Part shown: positions 16,791-25,836 of the stretch, in pieces
Layout of the letters: every line of letters begins with the position of its first letter
Position numbering within the stretch: the stretch's first letter is position 1
Assembly (NCBI RefSeq): GCF_030851345.1
Contig: NZ_JALPNU010000001.1
Location: 310,001 to 374,000, forward strand
Source of the DNA: Marinifilum sp. D714
GTDB lineage: Bacteria; Bacteroidota; Bacteroidia; Bacteroidales; Marinifilaceae
Length of the DNA: 64,000 nucleotides
Reading direction: 5' to 3'
The notes under the pieces: generated by a model
What the model was told of the DNA's origin: nothing
The model's database searches: none
Seen by the model: the letters and a program-made list of their open reading frames with translations, nothing else
Program-made: the position numbers and the translations under genes

Positions 16791-17999
16791 TTACAATCCC
16801 AATTTCTTTTTCATTTCTTTCGACAAAGCATCTTTGTGAATCATGAAAGACATGGTTTTGTATGCTACGAATGGGAATGATGCATAAAAGTATCCGTTGT
16901 ACTTGTTGCTATCATCAGCCCATGAGTTCTTCACTATAAAGTATTTGTTATCTTTTTGATCCTTTGCAATACCTACAATGTGCATACCGTGATCATCAGT
17001 AGTTGTGTAGTTATCATATGCTACTTGACGCATTTCTTGAGTAATTTCCTTCTCTTTAACCGGACCTGCATTTCCACTTAATTTAGCAGCTTTCTCAGTT
17101 TTTGAAAGAGATTCCCATTTTGAAATTTCAGAATCTGTCATGTTTTTAGTTTCAGTTTCAGGAACAATAGCGATCCCTTTTCTGTACATGAAACCTTTTT
17201 CACTTACGTCAGAAGCCCAACCAATGGTATAACCATCCATGATTGCTTTCTCCATGATTTCCATCATTTCATTCAATGGAACATTGTAAACTTCATCCCA
17301 CAACCAGTTATCAGGAACTTCGATAATGAATTTTTCATAGAATGGGTGGTGAGTGTATGATGAAATTTCGATATAATCATCAGCATTCACACCTACAAAA
17401 TCCTTAGCAAATGACTTTGGCGTATACTCTTTTCCTTCGTACTCAAATTTCTCTGGCTTCTCTCCCAAATAAGAATCCAGAATACCATCGAAACCTTTGT
17501 GCCAAACCGGAGTTAATTTCTTGTTTCTATTCTTGATTACAGCAGTAACGTAGTCATTCAAAACAGCATCCAACTCACCATGAGTATGTCCTTCTTCGCC
17601 GTAATTTAATCCTTCGTAAACTCCTTCAGGAACGATACCGTAGTTTTTCAAAACATAAGTAACATCGTGGAAGGCTCCACCGCCACCAAAGTTGAAATTA
17701 CCATGCATTCTAACATGTCTTTTCGCTTTATCTGAATAACAGTTGTATACTACGAACATTTCAGACAAATCCACTTCTGGTTTACCCATTCTAATCATTT
17801 CTGATTCGATGAATGACAAACCTGAGAATGACCAACATGTTCCTGATCTGTGCTGATCTTTTACAGATGTTGCAGGTAATCTTTTGATATCAGAAAACTG
17901 ATAAGCTTCTTTTTTCTTCTCATCTTTTTTCACGCCAGCAGAAGCCGAAAATGCCAAGCCTGCTGCTAAAAGTCCAACGCTTAAGAATTTTAATTTCAT
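16791..17999 (-). CDS. C1B-family cysteine peptidase (bleomycin hydrolase/PepC-like), exported
   Basis: Papain-fold aminopeptidase of 402 residues. The signal peptide (MKLKFLSVGLLAAGLAFSASA) sends it out of the cytoplasm, unlike classical cytosolic PepC. The catalytic triad is visible: C55 in DQHRSGTCWSFSG (with the oxyanion Gln49), H340 in DDHGMHIVGIA and N358 in VKNSWAD. The long insert between Cys and His and the conserved LNDYVT and GWASDVSEKGF segments fit the bleomycin hydrolase branch. It is a single gene with its own terminator. Confidence 0.92.
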   Translation of the reverse strand: MKLKFLSVGLLAAGLAFSASAGVKKDEKKKEAYQFSDIKRLPATSVKDQHRSGTCWSFSGLSFIESEMIRMGKPEVDLSEMFVVYNCYSDKAKRHVRMHGNFNFGGGGAFHDVTYVLKNYGIVPEGVYEGLNYGEEGHTHGELDAVLNDYVTAVIKNRNKKLTPVWHKGFDGILDSYLGEKPEKFEYEGKEYTPKSFAKDFVGVNADDYIEISSYTHHPFYEKFIIEVPDNWLWDEVYNVPLNEMMEIMEKAIMDGYTIGWASDVSEKGFMYRKGIAIVPETETKNMTDSEISKWESLSKTEKAAKLSGNAGPVKEKEITQEMRQVAYDNYTTTDDHGMHIVGIAKDQKDNKYFIVKNSWADDSNKYNGYFYASFPFVAYKTMSFMIHKDALSKEMKKKLGL

Positions 18000-18212
18000 T
18001 TGTTAATAATTTAGTGTTCGTTTGGAATTAGATTCCAACATCAATTAACCCCCTATCATACTACTGATCAATTGACAATGAACATTTATGTATTTTGTTA
18101 TAATGTATTCAAACGCTTGCAAAATTAGCAAAAGCAAATCCTTAAACAAGAACTATTGTCAGTTTAACACATGTTTTAGATTAATCCTATATTTTTCTGA
18201 TTTTCCCAATAA

Positions 18213-18247
18213 AAAATGAGAGTATGCGTAAACAGTACTCCCATTTT
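18213..18247 (-). terminator. Terminator of the cytidylate kinase-like gene
   Basis: ATGAGAGTA / TACTCCCAT stem with one mismatch and an 11-base loop, flanked by A-run and T-run. Confidence 0.65.
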
Positions 18248-18278
18248 ATTGCTCGATATAATATTATTGTGAGTTAAT

Positions 18279-18989
18279 TTAACCCATTACAATTTGCTTG
18301 CCCAAAACTCCTTTTTTTTCCATTAGGTCCAAACAGGAATTTACAATATCCTCTTCTCGCAAAGTTTTTGAATTGTATATTACATCAAAAACAGTTGCCG
18401 ACAATGGCTCTTTGTTAAAGTAATTTCTCAAAATTTCTCTTTTCTTATCAATTTCTTCTGCATACTTATGCATCTCCTCCATGCTTAACTTATAAATTTT
18501 CTGCAATTGAGAAGCCCTCCAATCCAAAGGCGCATGCAATTTTACATGAAATGATCTTACAATATCATTGGTCAGAACCACACCTCCTCTACCAATAATG
18601 ATACAGTTTCCTTTACATGCAAACGACCTTACCACTTCTGCAATTGTCTTTTTAATTTTTCTATCGCTTTGATAATACTTACTCGACAGAGCTGCCAGAA
18701 TCTCATCCCATGTTGATTTTTCCATAGAATTAAAAACATATTCAATTTTAGCGGGATCCAAATTTAATTCTTTTGCCGATCGCTCAAGAATTTCCTTGGT
18801 CAAAACAGTCCATCTCTTTCCGGTTTTTACACTTAGCCTAGCAGCCAAGCTATTTGCAATATTGATTGCTGTGCATCCGCACTCACGAGAGATGGTAACA
18901 ACAGGTCCTTCACAAAACATTTCCTTTTTAGGATCGATAATTTTTGATTCATACCTTTTCTCCATGTATTTTAACAAAATATTGTCCAT
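18279..18989 (-). CDS. Cytidylate kinase-like family protein
   Basis: About 236 residues. The ATG at 18989 is preferred because it follows a rare Shine-Dalgarno GGAGGTG five bases upstream; the TTG at 19001 is inside that sequence. The start GPVVTISRECGCTAINIANSLAARL matches the 'Cytidylate_kin2' family, whose P-loop is degenerate (ISRExGsgG), followed by ILERSAKELNL, CIIIGRGGVVL, VKLHAPLDWRASQL and DVIYNSKTL. In this family nucleoside-phosphate kinase activity is inferred from homology. The true CMP kinase is usually encoded elsewhere, so the substrate is uncertain. Confidence 0.8.
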   Translation of the reverse strand: MDNILLKYMEKRYESKIIDPKKEMFCEGPVVTISRECGCTAINIANSLAARLSVKTGKRWTVLTKEILERSAKELNLDPAKIEYVFNSMEKSTWDEILAALSSKYYQSDRKIKKTIAEVVRSFACKGNCIIIGRGGVVLTNDIVRSFHVKLHAPLDWRASQLQKIYKLSMEEMHKYAEEIDKKREILRNYFNKEPLSATVFDVIYNSKTLREEDIVNSCLDLMEKKGVLGKQIVMG

Positions 18990-19114
18990 ATCCACCTCCA
19001 AATTAGTTAGTTTATCTCTTTATAATTTAAGATTTTTTAAGAACATATAAAAATGAAATGGCTCGGTTCTTGTTATATAGAGTGATTATTTAAAAGAAGG
19101 TTTTTTTATTTTTA

Positions 19115-19122
19115 TAAATTTG
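19115..19122 (+). promoter_or_regulatory. Bacteroidota -7 element for the TPR gene
   Basis: TAAATTTG fits TAnnTTTG, 36 bp upstream of the start codon. No clear -33 box. Confidence 0.4.
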
Positions 19123-19157
19123 TAATTCATAACTCAAGCTCACCAAAAAAGAATACA

Positions 19158-21143
19158 ATGCGCAATAGATTTGTTCAGCTTATTATCTCTCTGATTATAT
19201 TATCCTGCCCTATAGTTTTAAAGGCACAATTAAACACCAACAACATTTTCGATAAAGGTAGGAGTGCAATTTATTTTGATGATTACACCGAAGCAATCAA
19301 CAAATTCAATGATATTATCCGAGTAAAACCATATTTACCTGAACCTTATTTCTTTCGAGGATTGGCCAAATCTCATCTTGAGGATTACAATGGTGCAATT
19401 GTTGATTATACCAAAGCCATTGAGCTAAATCCCAATTACACTTTTGCTTTTCTCTACAGGGGAATTGCTAAAAATGCACTAAAAAGATTTCAGGGTGCGA
19501 TCATTGATTTCGATAAGGCCATGTTACTTAAACCCAATATGGCAGACATCTATTTTAGCAAGGGGAATAGCTTGCTATCCTTAAAACAATACAAAAGTGC
19601 AGAAGAAAATTATTCCAAAGCCATTCAAATTGATCCTGAAATATTGGGCGTTTATTTAAATCGATCCATCGCACGTGAAAATCTGGATGATATTGAAGGA
19701 GCCATAAAGGATTGCAACAAAGCCATTCAGCTAAATAACTTCTCGGCCCATGCCTTTGGAAACAGAGGGTATCTGAAATTCAAAAAAGAAGATTACGACG
19801 AAGCAATAAAGGATTACAACCGCGCTTTAAAACTTGAACCGGAAAACACAAGAGTTCTTATGGCGAGAGCTTTTGCAAATTACCGCTTAAAAGATTTAAA
19901 GGGAACCATGGATGATTACAACAAAGTGCTTGAAATTGATCCAAACAATGCTCACTGTTACTACAATAGAGCCTTGCTAAAATCCGAAATTGGTGACTAC
20001 AATTCTGCAATTGATGATTTCAACAATGTATTGGAGATGAATCCCGATAACATGTTAATATATTTTAACAGGGGATTTGTAAAAACCGATATTGGAGACT
20101 TGTATGGTGCAATGGCCGATTTTAGTACTGCCATTCGAATCTATCCTGATTTTGCAAAAGCCTATCTGGCAAGGGCATCCGTAAAACGTGATTTAAATGA
20201 TGAGAAAGGCGCTATGAAGGATAGACATCAGGCGTTACAGATTATCGACAGGTACAAGAAAATGAAAAACGAAGGCAAAATGTCAGCCTTTGTTGATACA
20301 ACAGAAAACTTTCAGCGTCTAATTGACTTGAATTCGAGAGAATCATTTACCGAAGAGATTATTAAAGGACGCGTACAGGACAAACGTGTAAGCATCGAAT
20401 TGGAAGACAACTTTCACATTACACACTTGAGCATGGATAGCTTGCGTGCAGGAAAAATTCAGTATTACGATCAAACGATCATGAAGTACAACCAGCAGCA
20501 GAATTACAGTCCTGCCTTTACCATTTCCAATCACAAAAGAAGATATCCAAAATCATTGGTTGAAGAACAAATTTCCATTGCTCAAAATCAAATTCAATCC
20601 AATCCGGCCAAAGCTTATTTCCACAGGGGAACCTATCAGTTAATGGATAAGAAATACAATAATGCCATTGATGATTTTAACAAGGCTATTGAGAAAGATA
20701 AAAACCAGATTTTTGCATATTTCAATCGCGCCAACGCATTGGTTGCCATGACGGATTACATCCAATCCATTGGAACTGGAAATGAATCGGTGGTAAGCTT
20801 AAGACCGGATGATAAAAAAGATAAAAATGAGGTGATTGTTGATTACTCCAGCGCAATTAAAGATTACACCAGGGTTATTCAATTAGATCCAAGCTTTGGT
20901 TTTGCAATTTTCAATAGGGCTAATGCCTATGCAAAATCGAAACAGTTTAAGAAAGCCATTGCCGATTATGATTGGGCTTTACAATTAGATCCTAACTTTA
21001 AAGAAGCATATTACAATCGTGGGCTAATTTATTTATTCCTAGATGATAAAACATTGGCATACGAAGATTTGAGTAAGGCTGGTGAGCTTGGATTAATTGA
21101 TGCATACAATGTGATCAAGCGATATTGTAACAAACAAGATTAA
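19158..21143 (+). CDS. Exported tetratricopeptide-repeat protein
   Basis: 661 residues with a signal peptide (MRNRFVQLIISLIILSCPIVLKAQ). The body consists of about twelve 34-residue TPR units (recurring pattern A.YNRG.....DYN.AI.DFNKAI.LDP.) in two blocks, about 27-360 and 475-655, separated by a roughly 110-residue non-TPR linker with HITHLSMDSLRAGKIQYYDQ. TPRs build protein-binding solenoids; a periplasmic scaffold role is an inference. It precedes rarA by 37 bp on the same strand, probably without functional link. Confidence 0.85.
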   Translation: MRNRFVQLIISLIILSCPIVLKAQLNTNNIFDKGRSAIYFDDYTEAINKFNDIIRVKPYLPEPYFFRGLAKSHLEDYNGAIVDYTKAIELNPNYTFAFLYRGIAKNALKRFQGAIIDFDKAMLLKPNMADIYFSKGNSLLSLKQYKSAEENYSKAIQIDPEILGVYLNRSIARENLDDIEGAIKDCNKAIQLNNFSAHAFGNRGYLKFKKEDYDEAIKDYNRALKLEPENTRVLMARAFANYRLKDLKGTMDDYNKVLEIDPNNAHCYYNRALLKSEIGDYNSAIDDFNNVLEMNPDNMLIYFNRGFVKTDIGDLYGAMADFSTAIRIYPDFAKAYLARASVKRDLNDEKGAMKDRHQALQIIDRYKKMKNEGKMSAFVDTTENFQRLIDLNSRESFTEEIIKGRVQDKRVSIELEDNFHITHLSMDSLRAGKIQYYDQTIMKYNQQQNYSPAFTISNHKRRYPKSLVEEQISIAQNQIQSNPAKAYFHRGTYQLMDKKYNNAIDDFNKAIEKDKNQIFAYFNRANALVAMTDYIQSIGTGNESVVSLRPDDKKDKNEVIVDYSSAIKDYTRVIQLDPSFGFAIFNRANAYAKSKQFKKAIADYDWALQLDPNFKEAYYNRGLIYLFLDDKTLAYEDLSKAGELGLIDAYNVIKRYCNKQD

Positions 21144-21180
21144 AAAATTATCCTGACATCAGGATGGAACGATAAAATAA

Positions 21181-22455
21181 ATGACACCAAATCAACCTTT
21201 AGCTGAACGCCTGCGTCCAAAAGATTTAAACAATTATCTTGGACAAAAACATTTGGTTGGCGAGAAAGCCGTACTGCGCAAAATGATAGAATCAGGAAAC
21301 ATCTCCTCTTTCATTTTGTGGGGACCTCCCGGAGTTGGCAAAACGACTCTGGCAAAAATCATTGCGAATCAGCTGAATCGTCCATTCTACACGTTATCGG
21401 CAGTTAACTCTGGTGTTAAGGATGTTCGTGAAGTAATTGCCAAAGCCGAAAGTCAAAGGTTTTTCTCTTCTCCAAACCCGATTCTGTTTATCGATGAGAT
21501 TCACCGATTTAGCAAATCGCAACAAGATTCTTTATTGGGAGCGGTTGAGAATGGAACTGTAACCCTAATTGGTGCTACTACTGAAAATCCTTCTTTCGAG
21601 GTTATTTCTCCACTTCTTTCAAGATGCCAGGTTTATGTACTTAAAGCACAGGAAAAAGAAGAGTTGGAGCACTTGATCGATCATGCCATTGAGAACGACA
21701 GCTACCTCAAAGAAAGAAACATCAACATCAAAGAAAAGGATGCTCTGCTAAAATTTTCAGGTGGTGATGCTCGAAAACTCTTAAACATCCTTGAGCTCGT
21801 AATCAACTCTCAAACCAGCGATGAAATCATCATCTCCAATGAATTGGTGACCAAGGAACTTCAGGAAAACCCATCGATGTACGACAAAGATGGTGAGCAG
21901 CATTACGATATTGCTTCCGCAATGATCAAATCCATTAGAGGGAGCGATCCGGATGCAGCTGTATATTGGTTGGCCCGAATGCTGGAAGGTGGTGAAGATC
22001 CAAAATTTATTGCTCGCCGACTGGTAATTTCATCCAGCGAAGATATTGGGTTGGCCAATCCCAATGCCTTACTGCTTGCCAATGCATGCTTTCAGGCCGT
22101 TAATTTGGTTGGAATGCCCGAATCCAGAATCATCTTGTCGGAAACTGCCATTTACCTTGCTACATCACCCAAAAGTAATGCTTCCTATCTTGCAATAGGC
22201 AAGGCGCAAGCATTGGTAAGAGAAACAGGTAATTTGGCTGTGCCACTGCACTTGAGAAATGCGCCTACCAAATTGATGAAGAATCTGGATTATGGAAAGA
22301 ATTACAAATATTCTCACGATTATCCAGGTAACTTTGTAGAACAGGATTATTTGCCACAAGAAATTAAAAATCAACGCTTGTATATCCCACAACAAAATGC
22401 TCAAGAAGCAAAAATTTGGGAGAGATTAAAAAATTGGTGGAAGAATCGTTTTTAA
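21181..22455 (+). CDS. rarA: Replication-associated recombination protein RarA (MgsA)
   Basis: AAA+ ATPase of the clamp-loader type acting at stalled replication forks (homologue of MgsA/WRNIP1). 424 residues. N-terminal [20 protein letters not shown], Walker [10 protein letters not shown], Walker [17 protein letters not shown], sensor 1 [12 protein letters not shown], arginine finger region LLSRCQVY, then the MgsA C-terminal tetramerisation part with [43 protein letters not shown] and [18 protein letters not shown]. All core motifs look intact. Confidence 0.96.
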   Translation: MTPNQPLAERLRPKDLNNYLGQKHLVGEKAVLRKMIESGNISSFILWGPPGVGKTTLAKIIANQLNRPFYTLSAVNSGVKDVREVIAKAESQRFFSSPNPILFIDEIHRFSKSQQDSLLGAVENGTVTLIGATTENPSFEVISPLLSRCQVYVLKAQEKEELEHLIDHAIENDSYLKERNINIKEKDALLKFSGGDARKLLNILELVINSQTSDEIIISNELVTKELQENPSMYDKDGEQHYDIASAMIKSIRGSDPDAAVYWLARMLEGGEDPKFIARRLVISSSEDIGLANPNALLLANACFQAVNLVGMPESRIILSETAIYLATSPKSNASYLAIGKAQALVRETGNLAVPLHLRNAPTKLMKNLDYGKNYKYSHDYPGNFVEQDYLPQEIKNQRLYIPQQNAQEAKIWERLKNWWKNRF

Positions 22456-22622
22456 TTACTCAAAGCAGTGATTTAACTAAAGCAACAAAGCCTGTTTGTA
22501 GCTTTAGGGCATCTTAAGGACAAGCTGATTATACGTAGAATAACTTTTAGTAAGACGGGGAAGCTAAGAACTTGTTCGAAGATCACCCCGCCGCACTTAA
22601 TGTTATTCAAGTATCAGTAGTT

Positions 22623-22703
22623 TGGGCTTAAGCGCCCTAGATTCTTTGCTTACTTTCTCATCAATGGAGAAAGTAAGAGCCCTTGCGGCTTGAGCAAAGA
22701 ATC
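22623..22703. repeat. Nested inverted-repeat element (REP-like cloverleaf)
   Basis: A GGGC/GCCC mini-hairpin (22624-22637), then an outer stem GATTCTTTGC (22640-22649) pairing with GCAAAGAATC (22694-22703) that encloses an 11-bp perfect hairpin CTTACTTTCTC / GAGAAAGTAAG (22649-22659 with 22667-22677) and a small AGCC/GGCT hairpin. It sits in the 334-bp gap between rarA and kdsA; nothing else gene-like is visible there. Confidence 0.6.
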
Positions 22704-22760
22704 GACTTTTAGCAGAAGAATTAATATACAGACAATAATCAGAATAGAAGCAAAATTGCT

Positions 22761-22768
22761 TACTTTTG
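22761..22768 (+). promoter_or_regulatory. Bacteroidota -7 element for kdsA
   Basis: TACTTTTG fits TAnnTTTG, 22 bp before the kdsA ATG, giving a very short leader. Confidence 0.45.
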
Positions 22769-22789
22769 CCATGAATAAAACCGTAAATC

Positions 22790-23608
22790 ATGATTGAAAA
22801 TATTCCAAATATTAAACACACCGATAGTGGTAACTTTTTTCTTTTAGCTGGTCCTTGTGCCATTGAGGGCGAAGAAATTGCCATGAGAATTGCTGAAAGA
22901 GTTGTTGAAATTACCAACAAACTTGAAATTCCATACATCTTTAAAGGATCATACCGCAAAGCCAACCGTTCAAGATTGGATTCTTTTGCTGGTATTGGTG
23001 ACGAAAAAGCGCTAAAAATCCTTAAGAAAGTAAGCGATACTTTCGGAGTTCCAACCGTTACAGATATCCACAATCCGGAAGAAGCTGCCATTGCTGCAGA
23101 ATATGTAGATGTATTGCAGATTCCAGCATTCCTTTGTCGTCAAACTGATTTGTTGGTAGCTGCTGCAAAAACAGGTAAAGTTGTTAACATCAAGAAAGGA
23201 CAATTTTTGGCTGCTGAATCCATGAAGTTTGCGGTAAACAAAGTTCGTGAATCAGGTAACGATCAAGTGGTGCTTACCGATAGAGGAAACATGTTTGGAT
23301 ACCAGGATATGATTGTTGATTACAGAGGCATTCCAGTAATGCAAGAAAACAATTGTCCTGTTGTTTTGGATATTACTCACTCTTTGCAACAGCCAAACCA
23401 GGCTGGTGGTGTAACCGGTGGACGTCCTGAACTAATCGAGACGGTTGCCAAGGCAGGTATCGCTGTTGGTGCTGATGGTATCTTCATCGAAACGCATCCT
23501 GATCCTGCAAATGCAAAATCGGATGGTGCGAACATGCTACACCTTGATTATTTGGAAGATTTGCTGACCAAATTGGTTGCAATTCGAAAAACAATCAATC
23601 AATTCTAA
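22790..23608 (+). CDS. kdsA: 3-deoxy-8-phosphooctulonate synthase KdsA
   Basis: Condenses phosphoenolpyruvate with arabinose-5-phosphate to make KDO-8-phosphate for lipopolysaccharide inner core. 272 residues, the normal length. Conserved segments: FLLAGPCAIEGEE, YIFKGSYRKANRSR, PTVTDIHNPEEA, LQIPAFLCRQTDLL, VNIKKGQFLAAESMKFAVNK, DRGNMFGYQDMIVDYRGIP, VLDITHSLQQPNQAGGVTGGRPELIE and GIFIETHPDPANAKSDGANML. The start at 22790 follows a TAnnTTTG box closely. Confidence 0.97.
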   Translation: MIENIPNIKHTDSGNFFLLAGPCAIEGEEIAMRIAERVVEITNKLEIPYIFKGSYRKANRSRLDSFAGIGDEKALKILKKVSDTFGVPTVTDIHNPEEAAIAAEYVDVLQIPAFLCRQTDLLVAAAKTGKVVNIKKGQFLAAESMKFAVNKVRESGNDQVVLTDRGNMFGYQDMIVDYRGIPVMQENNCPVVLDITHSLQQPNQAGGVTGGRPELIETVAKAGIAVGADGIFIETHPDPANAKSDGANMLHLDYLEDLLTKLVAIRKTINQF

Positions 23609-23644
23609 TATCGAAATCATTAAGAAATTCCCATAGGGTTCTGA

Positions 23645-23726
23645 GAGTATCACTTGAAGTGATGCTCTTAGTTGTTTTATACAGGCATTGGTATTTGAAA
23701 TGATTGATACCCTCACTTGAAGTGAG
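23645..23726. repeat. Pair of CACTTGAAGTG palindromes
   Basis: ATCACTTGAAGTGAT (23649-23663, extended by AGAG...CTCT arms) and CTCACTTGAAGTGAG (23712-23726) are two palindromes sharing an 11-base core, 63 bp apart, downstream of kdsA. The stretch between them contains a GGTAT...ATACC inverted pair. Confidence 0.55.
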
Positions 23727-23784
23727 CACATCAAAATGCAGATTACTCCTTTTTAAATAAATCACCATGCTGAATTAATGAATG

Positions 23785-23893
23785 TTTCCCTTAAAAGGGA
23801 AACTGTCGACAGACTATAGGGTGAAAGGATAATAAAAATTCACAAAGCACCCCTCTGGCTGTCGCCATCTCCCCTAAAAAAAGGGAGAATCTA
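23785..23893. repeat. Inverted pair of REP-like hairpins
   Basis: A perfect GTTTCCCTT / AAGGGAAAC hairpin followed by CTGTCGACAG and AGGGTGAAAG is mirrored by a second half reading, on the minus strand, CTCCC...GGGGAGATGGCGACAG...GGGGTG. The two related hairpins face each other, as in a mosaic BIME-like element, in the gap between kdsA and the hydrogenase operon. Confidence 0.55.
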
Positions 23894-23947
23894 TAATTTT
23901 TAGTATGATACATAGTATTCTACGTCAGGTAAAAAACATACAAAACA

Positions 23948-23973
23948 AAAGATCCGGCCTCAACCGGATCTTT
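23948..23973. terminator. Terminator of the hydrogenase operon
   Basis: Perfect 10-bp stem AAAGATCCGG / CCGGATCTTT with a 6-base loop, T-run on the minus strand after the hydrogenase stop codon. Confidence 0.85.
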
Positions 23974-23998
23974 CCTTTTTACACAAAATTAACAACTA

Positions 23999-25789
23999 CT
24001 AGTACTGCTCACGCTTCACATATGTGGTATGAAGTAATTTGTGAGATTTATGGCTTAAAGGTTCTTCTAAGAATTCCTTATAAATTTGAACGATTTCAGG
24101 ATTTTCGTGTGACTTTCTGATCGGAAGATCACTATCCTCATTGTAAATCGCTTGCATTCGCTTCATACGAACTTCATCATCTACCGGATATGGTTGACCA
24201 CCACCACCAAGGCAACCACCTGGACATGCCATTATTTCTATGAAGTGATAGAAACTTTCTCCATTCTTGATGTTATTCATTAATTGATGAGCATTCTCAA
24301 GACCATTGGTAATTGCACACTTCAGCTCAACACCTTCCAGGAATTTCCAATCATCAACAGTTCCCTCAATCTTAATGCTCGCTTCTTTCACACCTTCCAG
24401 ACCACGAACAGGAAGAATTTCAAGATTATCAAATGGCACCTCACGTCCGGTTACAATTTCGTAGGCTGTACGAAGAGCCGCTTCCATTACACCACCGGTT
24501 GCACCAAAGATGACTGCAGCACCAGAACCCGTTCCCATAATGGAATCAAAGGATTCATCGTTTAATTTTTCAAACTCAATACCAGCCTGACGAATCATTA
24601 CAGCAAGCTCTCGGGTAGTCAATACAAAATCAACATCCTTGTAACCGCTATCCTTCATTTCAGGACGATTGGCCTCATATTTCTTCGCCGTACAAGGCAT
24701 GATCGAAACAGAAACAATATTTTGAGGATCTACTTTAACGTTCTTCGCATAATAGGTCTTTGCCAGAGCACCAAACATTTGCTGAGGCGATTTACAAGTA
24801 GACAGGTTAGGAAGGTATTCCGGATATTTGTGCTCGATATACTTCACCCATCCCGGAGAACAAGAGGTTGCCATAGGCAATGCAACATCAGGATCATCCT
24901 CTACCAATGCGCGCTTCAATCGGGTCAAAAGCTCGGTTCCTTCCTCCATAATGGTAAGGTCGGCAGTAAAATCAGTATCCAATACCGAATCAAATCCCAA
25001 ACGACGAAGAGCAGAAACCATTTTACCGGTAACACGAGTACCCGGCTCAAATCCCAGTTCTTCACCCAAACCGATACGAACAGCAGGAGCCGTTTGCACC
25101 ACTACATGAGTTTCAGGATCTGCAATGGCATCCCAAACTTTCTCTACATACGATTTTTCGGTTAAAGCACCCGTAGGACAGTGAACGATACACTGACCAC
25201 AATTGGTACAAACCACCTCGTCCAATGCGCGATCAAAAACGGTGGAGATCTTCATCTCGGAACCTTTGTGAGCTACTGCAATGGCACCAACACTCTGAAT
25301 CTCGGCACAGGTACGAACACAGCGCTGACAACGAATACACTTCGAATCATCCTTTTCAATGGCAGGAGAAATTCTGTCAACCGTATAGTTCTTATCAGGA
25401 ACCAAATCAATAAAATCCTGATTGGTGATCTGGTATTCAGCCGACAATTCCTGCAATTCACAATGCCCATTGCGATAACACTTGGTACATTCCTCGTTGT
25501 GCTCGGTAAGCAACAATTCGATGATGTGCTTGCGACAATTGCGAACTTTCAGTGTATTGGTATTAATTTCCATACCTTCTGAAACAGGCATGGCACATGA
25601 AGCTACAAGTTTATTGTTTCCAACCTGTTCTACTACACAAACACGACAGTTCCCTGCAACGCAAAGGTCTTTGTGATAGCATAAAGTTGGTATTTTGATA
25701 TGGAGTTTTTCAGCTGCTTCGAGAATGGTTTTTCCCTCTTCTACACTTACAGCTATTCCATTGATTGTTAAATTTACCATGTTTGACAT
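23999..25789 (-). CDS. hydA: NADH-dependent [FeFe] hydrogenase catalytic subunit (HydA/HndD type)
   Basis: Reversible H2 production or oxidation coupled to the flavin subunit. 596 residues with the full iron-sulfur chain: N-terminal plant-type [2Fe-2S] (CYHKDLCVAGNCRVC), the His-Cys3 cluster (HNEECTKCYRNGHC), two [4Fe-4S] clusters (CIRCQRCVRTC, CTNCGQCIVHCP), and the three H-cluster motifs TSCSPGW, MPCTAKKYE and MACPGGCLGGGGQP. L1 reads TSCSPGW rather than the prototype TSCCPGW. The small-subunit-like C-terminus is fused, as usual. It is the last gene of a three-gene operon with NuoF- and NuoE-like subunits. No maturases (HydEFG) are in the window. Confidence 0.95.
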   Translation of the reverse strand: MSNMVNLTINGIAVSVEEGKTILEAAEKLHIKIPTLCYHKDLCVAGNCRVCVVEQVGNNKLVASCAMPVSEGMEINTNTLKVRNCRKHIIELLLTEHNEECTKCYRNGHCELQELSAEYQITNQDFIDLVPDKNYTVDRISPAIEKDDSKCIRCQRCVRTCAEIQSVGAIAVAHKGSEMKISTVFDRALDEVVCTNCGQCIVHCPTGALTEKSYVEKVWDAIADPETHVVVQTAPAVRIGLGEELGFEPGTRVTGKMVSALRRLGFDSVLDTDFTADLTIMEEGTELLTRLKRALVEDDPDVALPMATSCSPGWVKYIEHKYPEYLPNLSTCKSPQQMFGALAKTYYAKNVKVDPQNIVSVSIMPCTAKKYEANRPEMKDSGYKDVDFVLTTRELAVMIRQAGIEFEKLNDESFDSIMGTGSGAAVIFGATGGVMEAALRTAYEIVTGREVPFDNLEILPVRGLEGVKEASIKIEGTVDDWKFLEGVELKCAITNGLENAHQLMNNIKNGESFYHFIEIMACPGGCLGGGGQPYPVDDEVRMKRMQAIYNEDSDLPIRKSHENPEIVQIYKEFLEEPLSHKSHKLLHTTYVKREQY

Positions 25790-25836
25790 ATCAAATTTCT
25801 TTTTAATGGTTTAAATAAATAGGAATTAGCTCTTTC

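Noticed and set aside
24284-25676. Several plus-strand ORFs opposite the hydrogenase catalytic gene
   Set aside because: They lie antisense to a gene with unmistakable FeS and H-cluster motifs and show no family features of their own.
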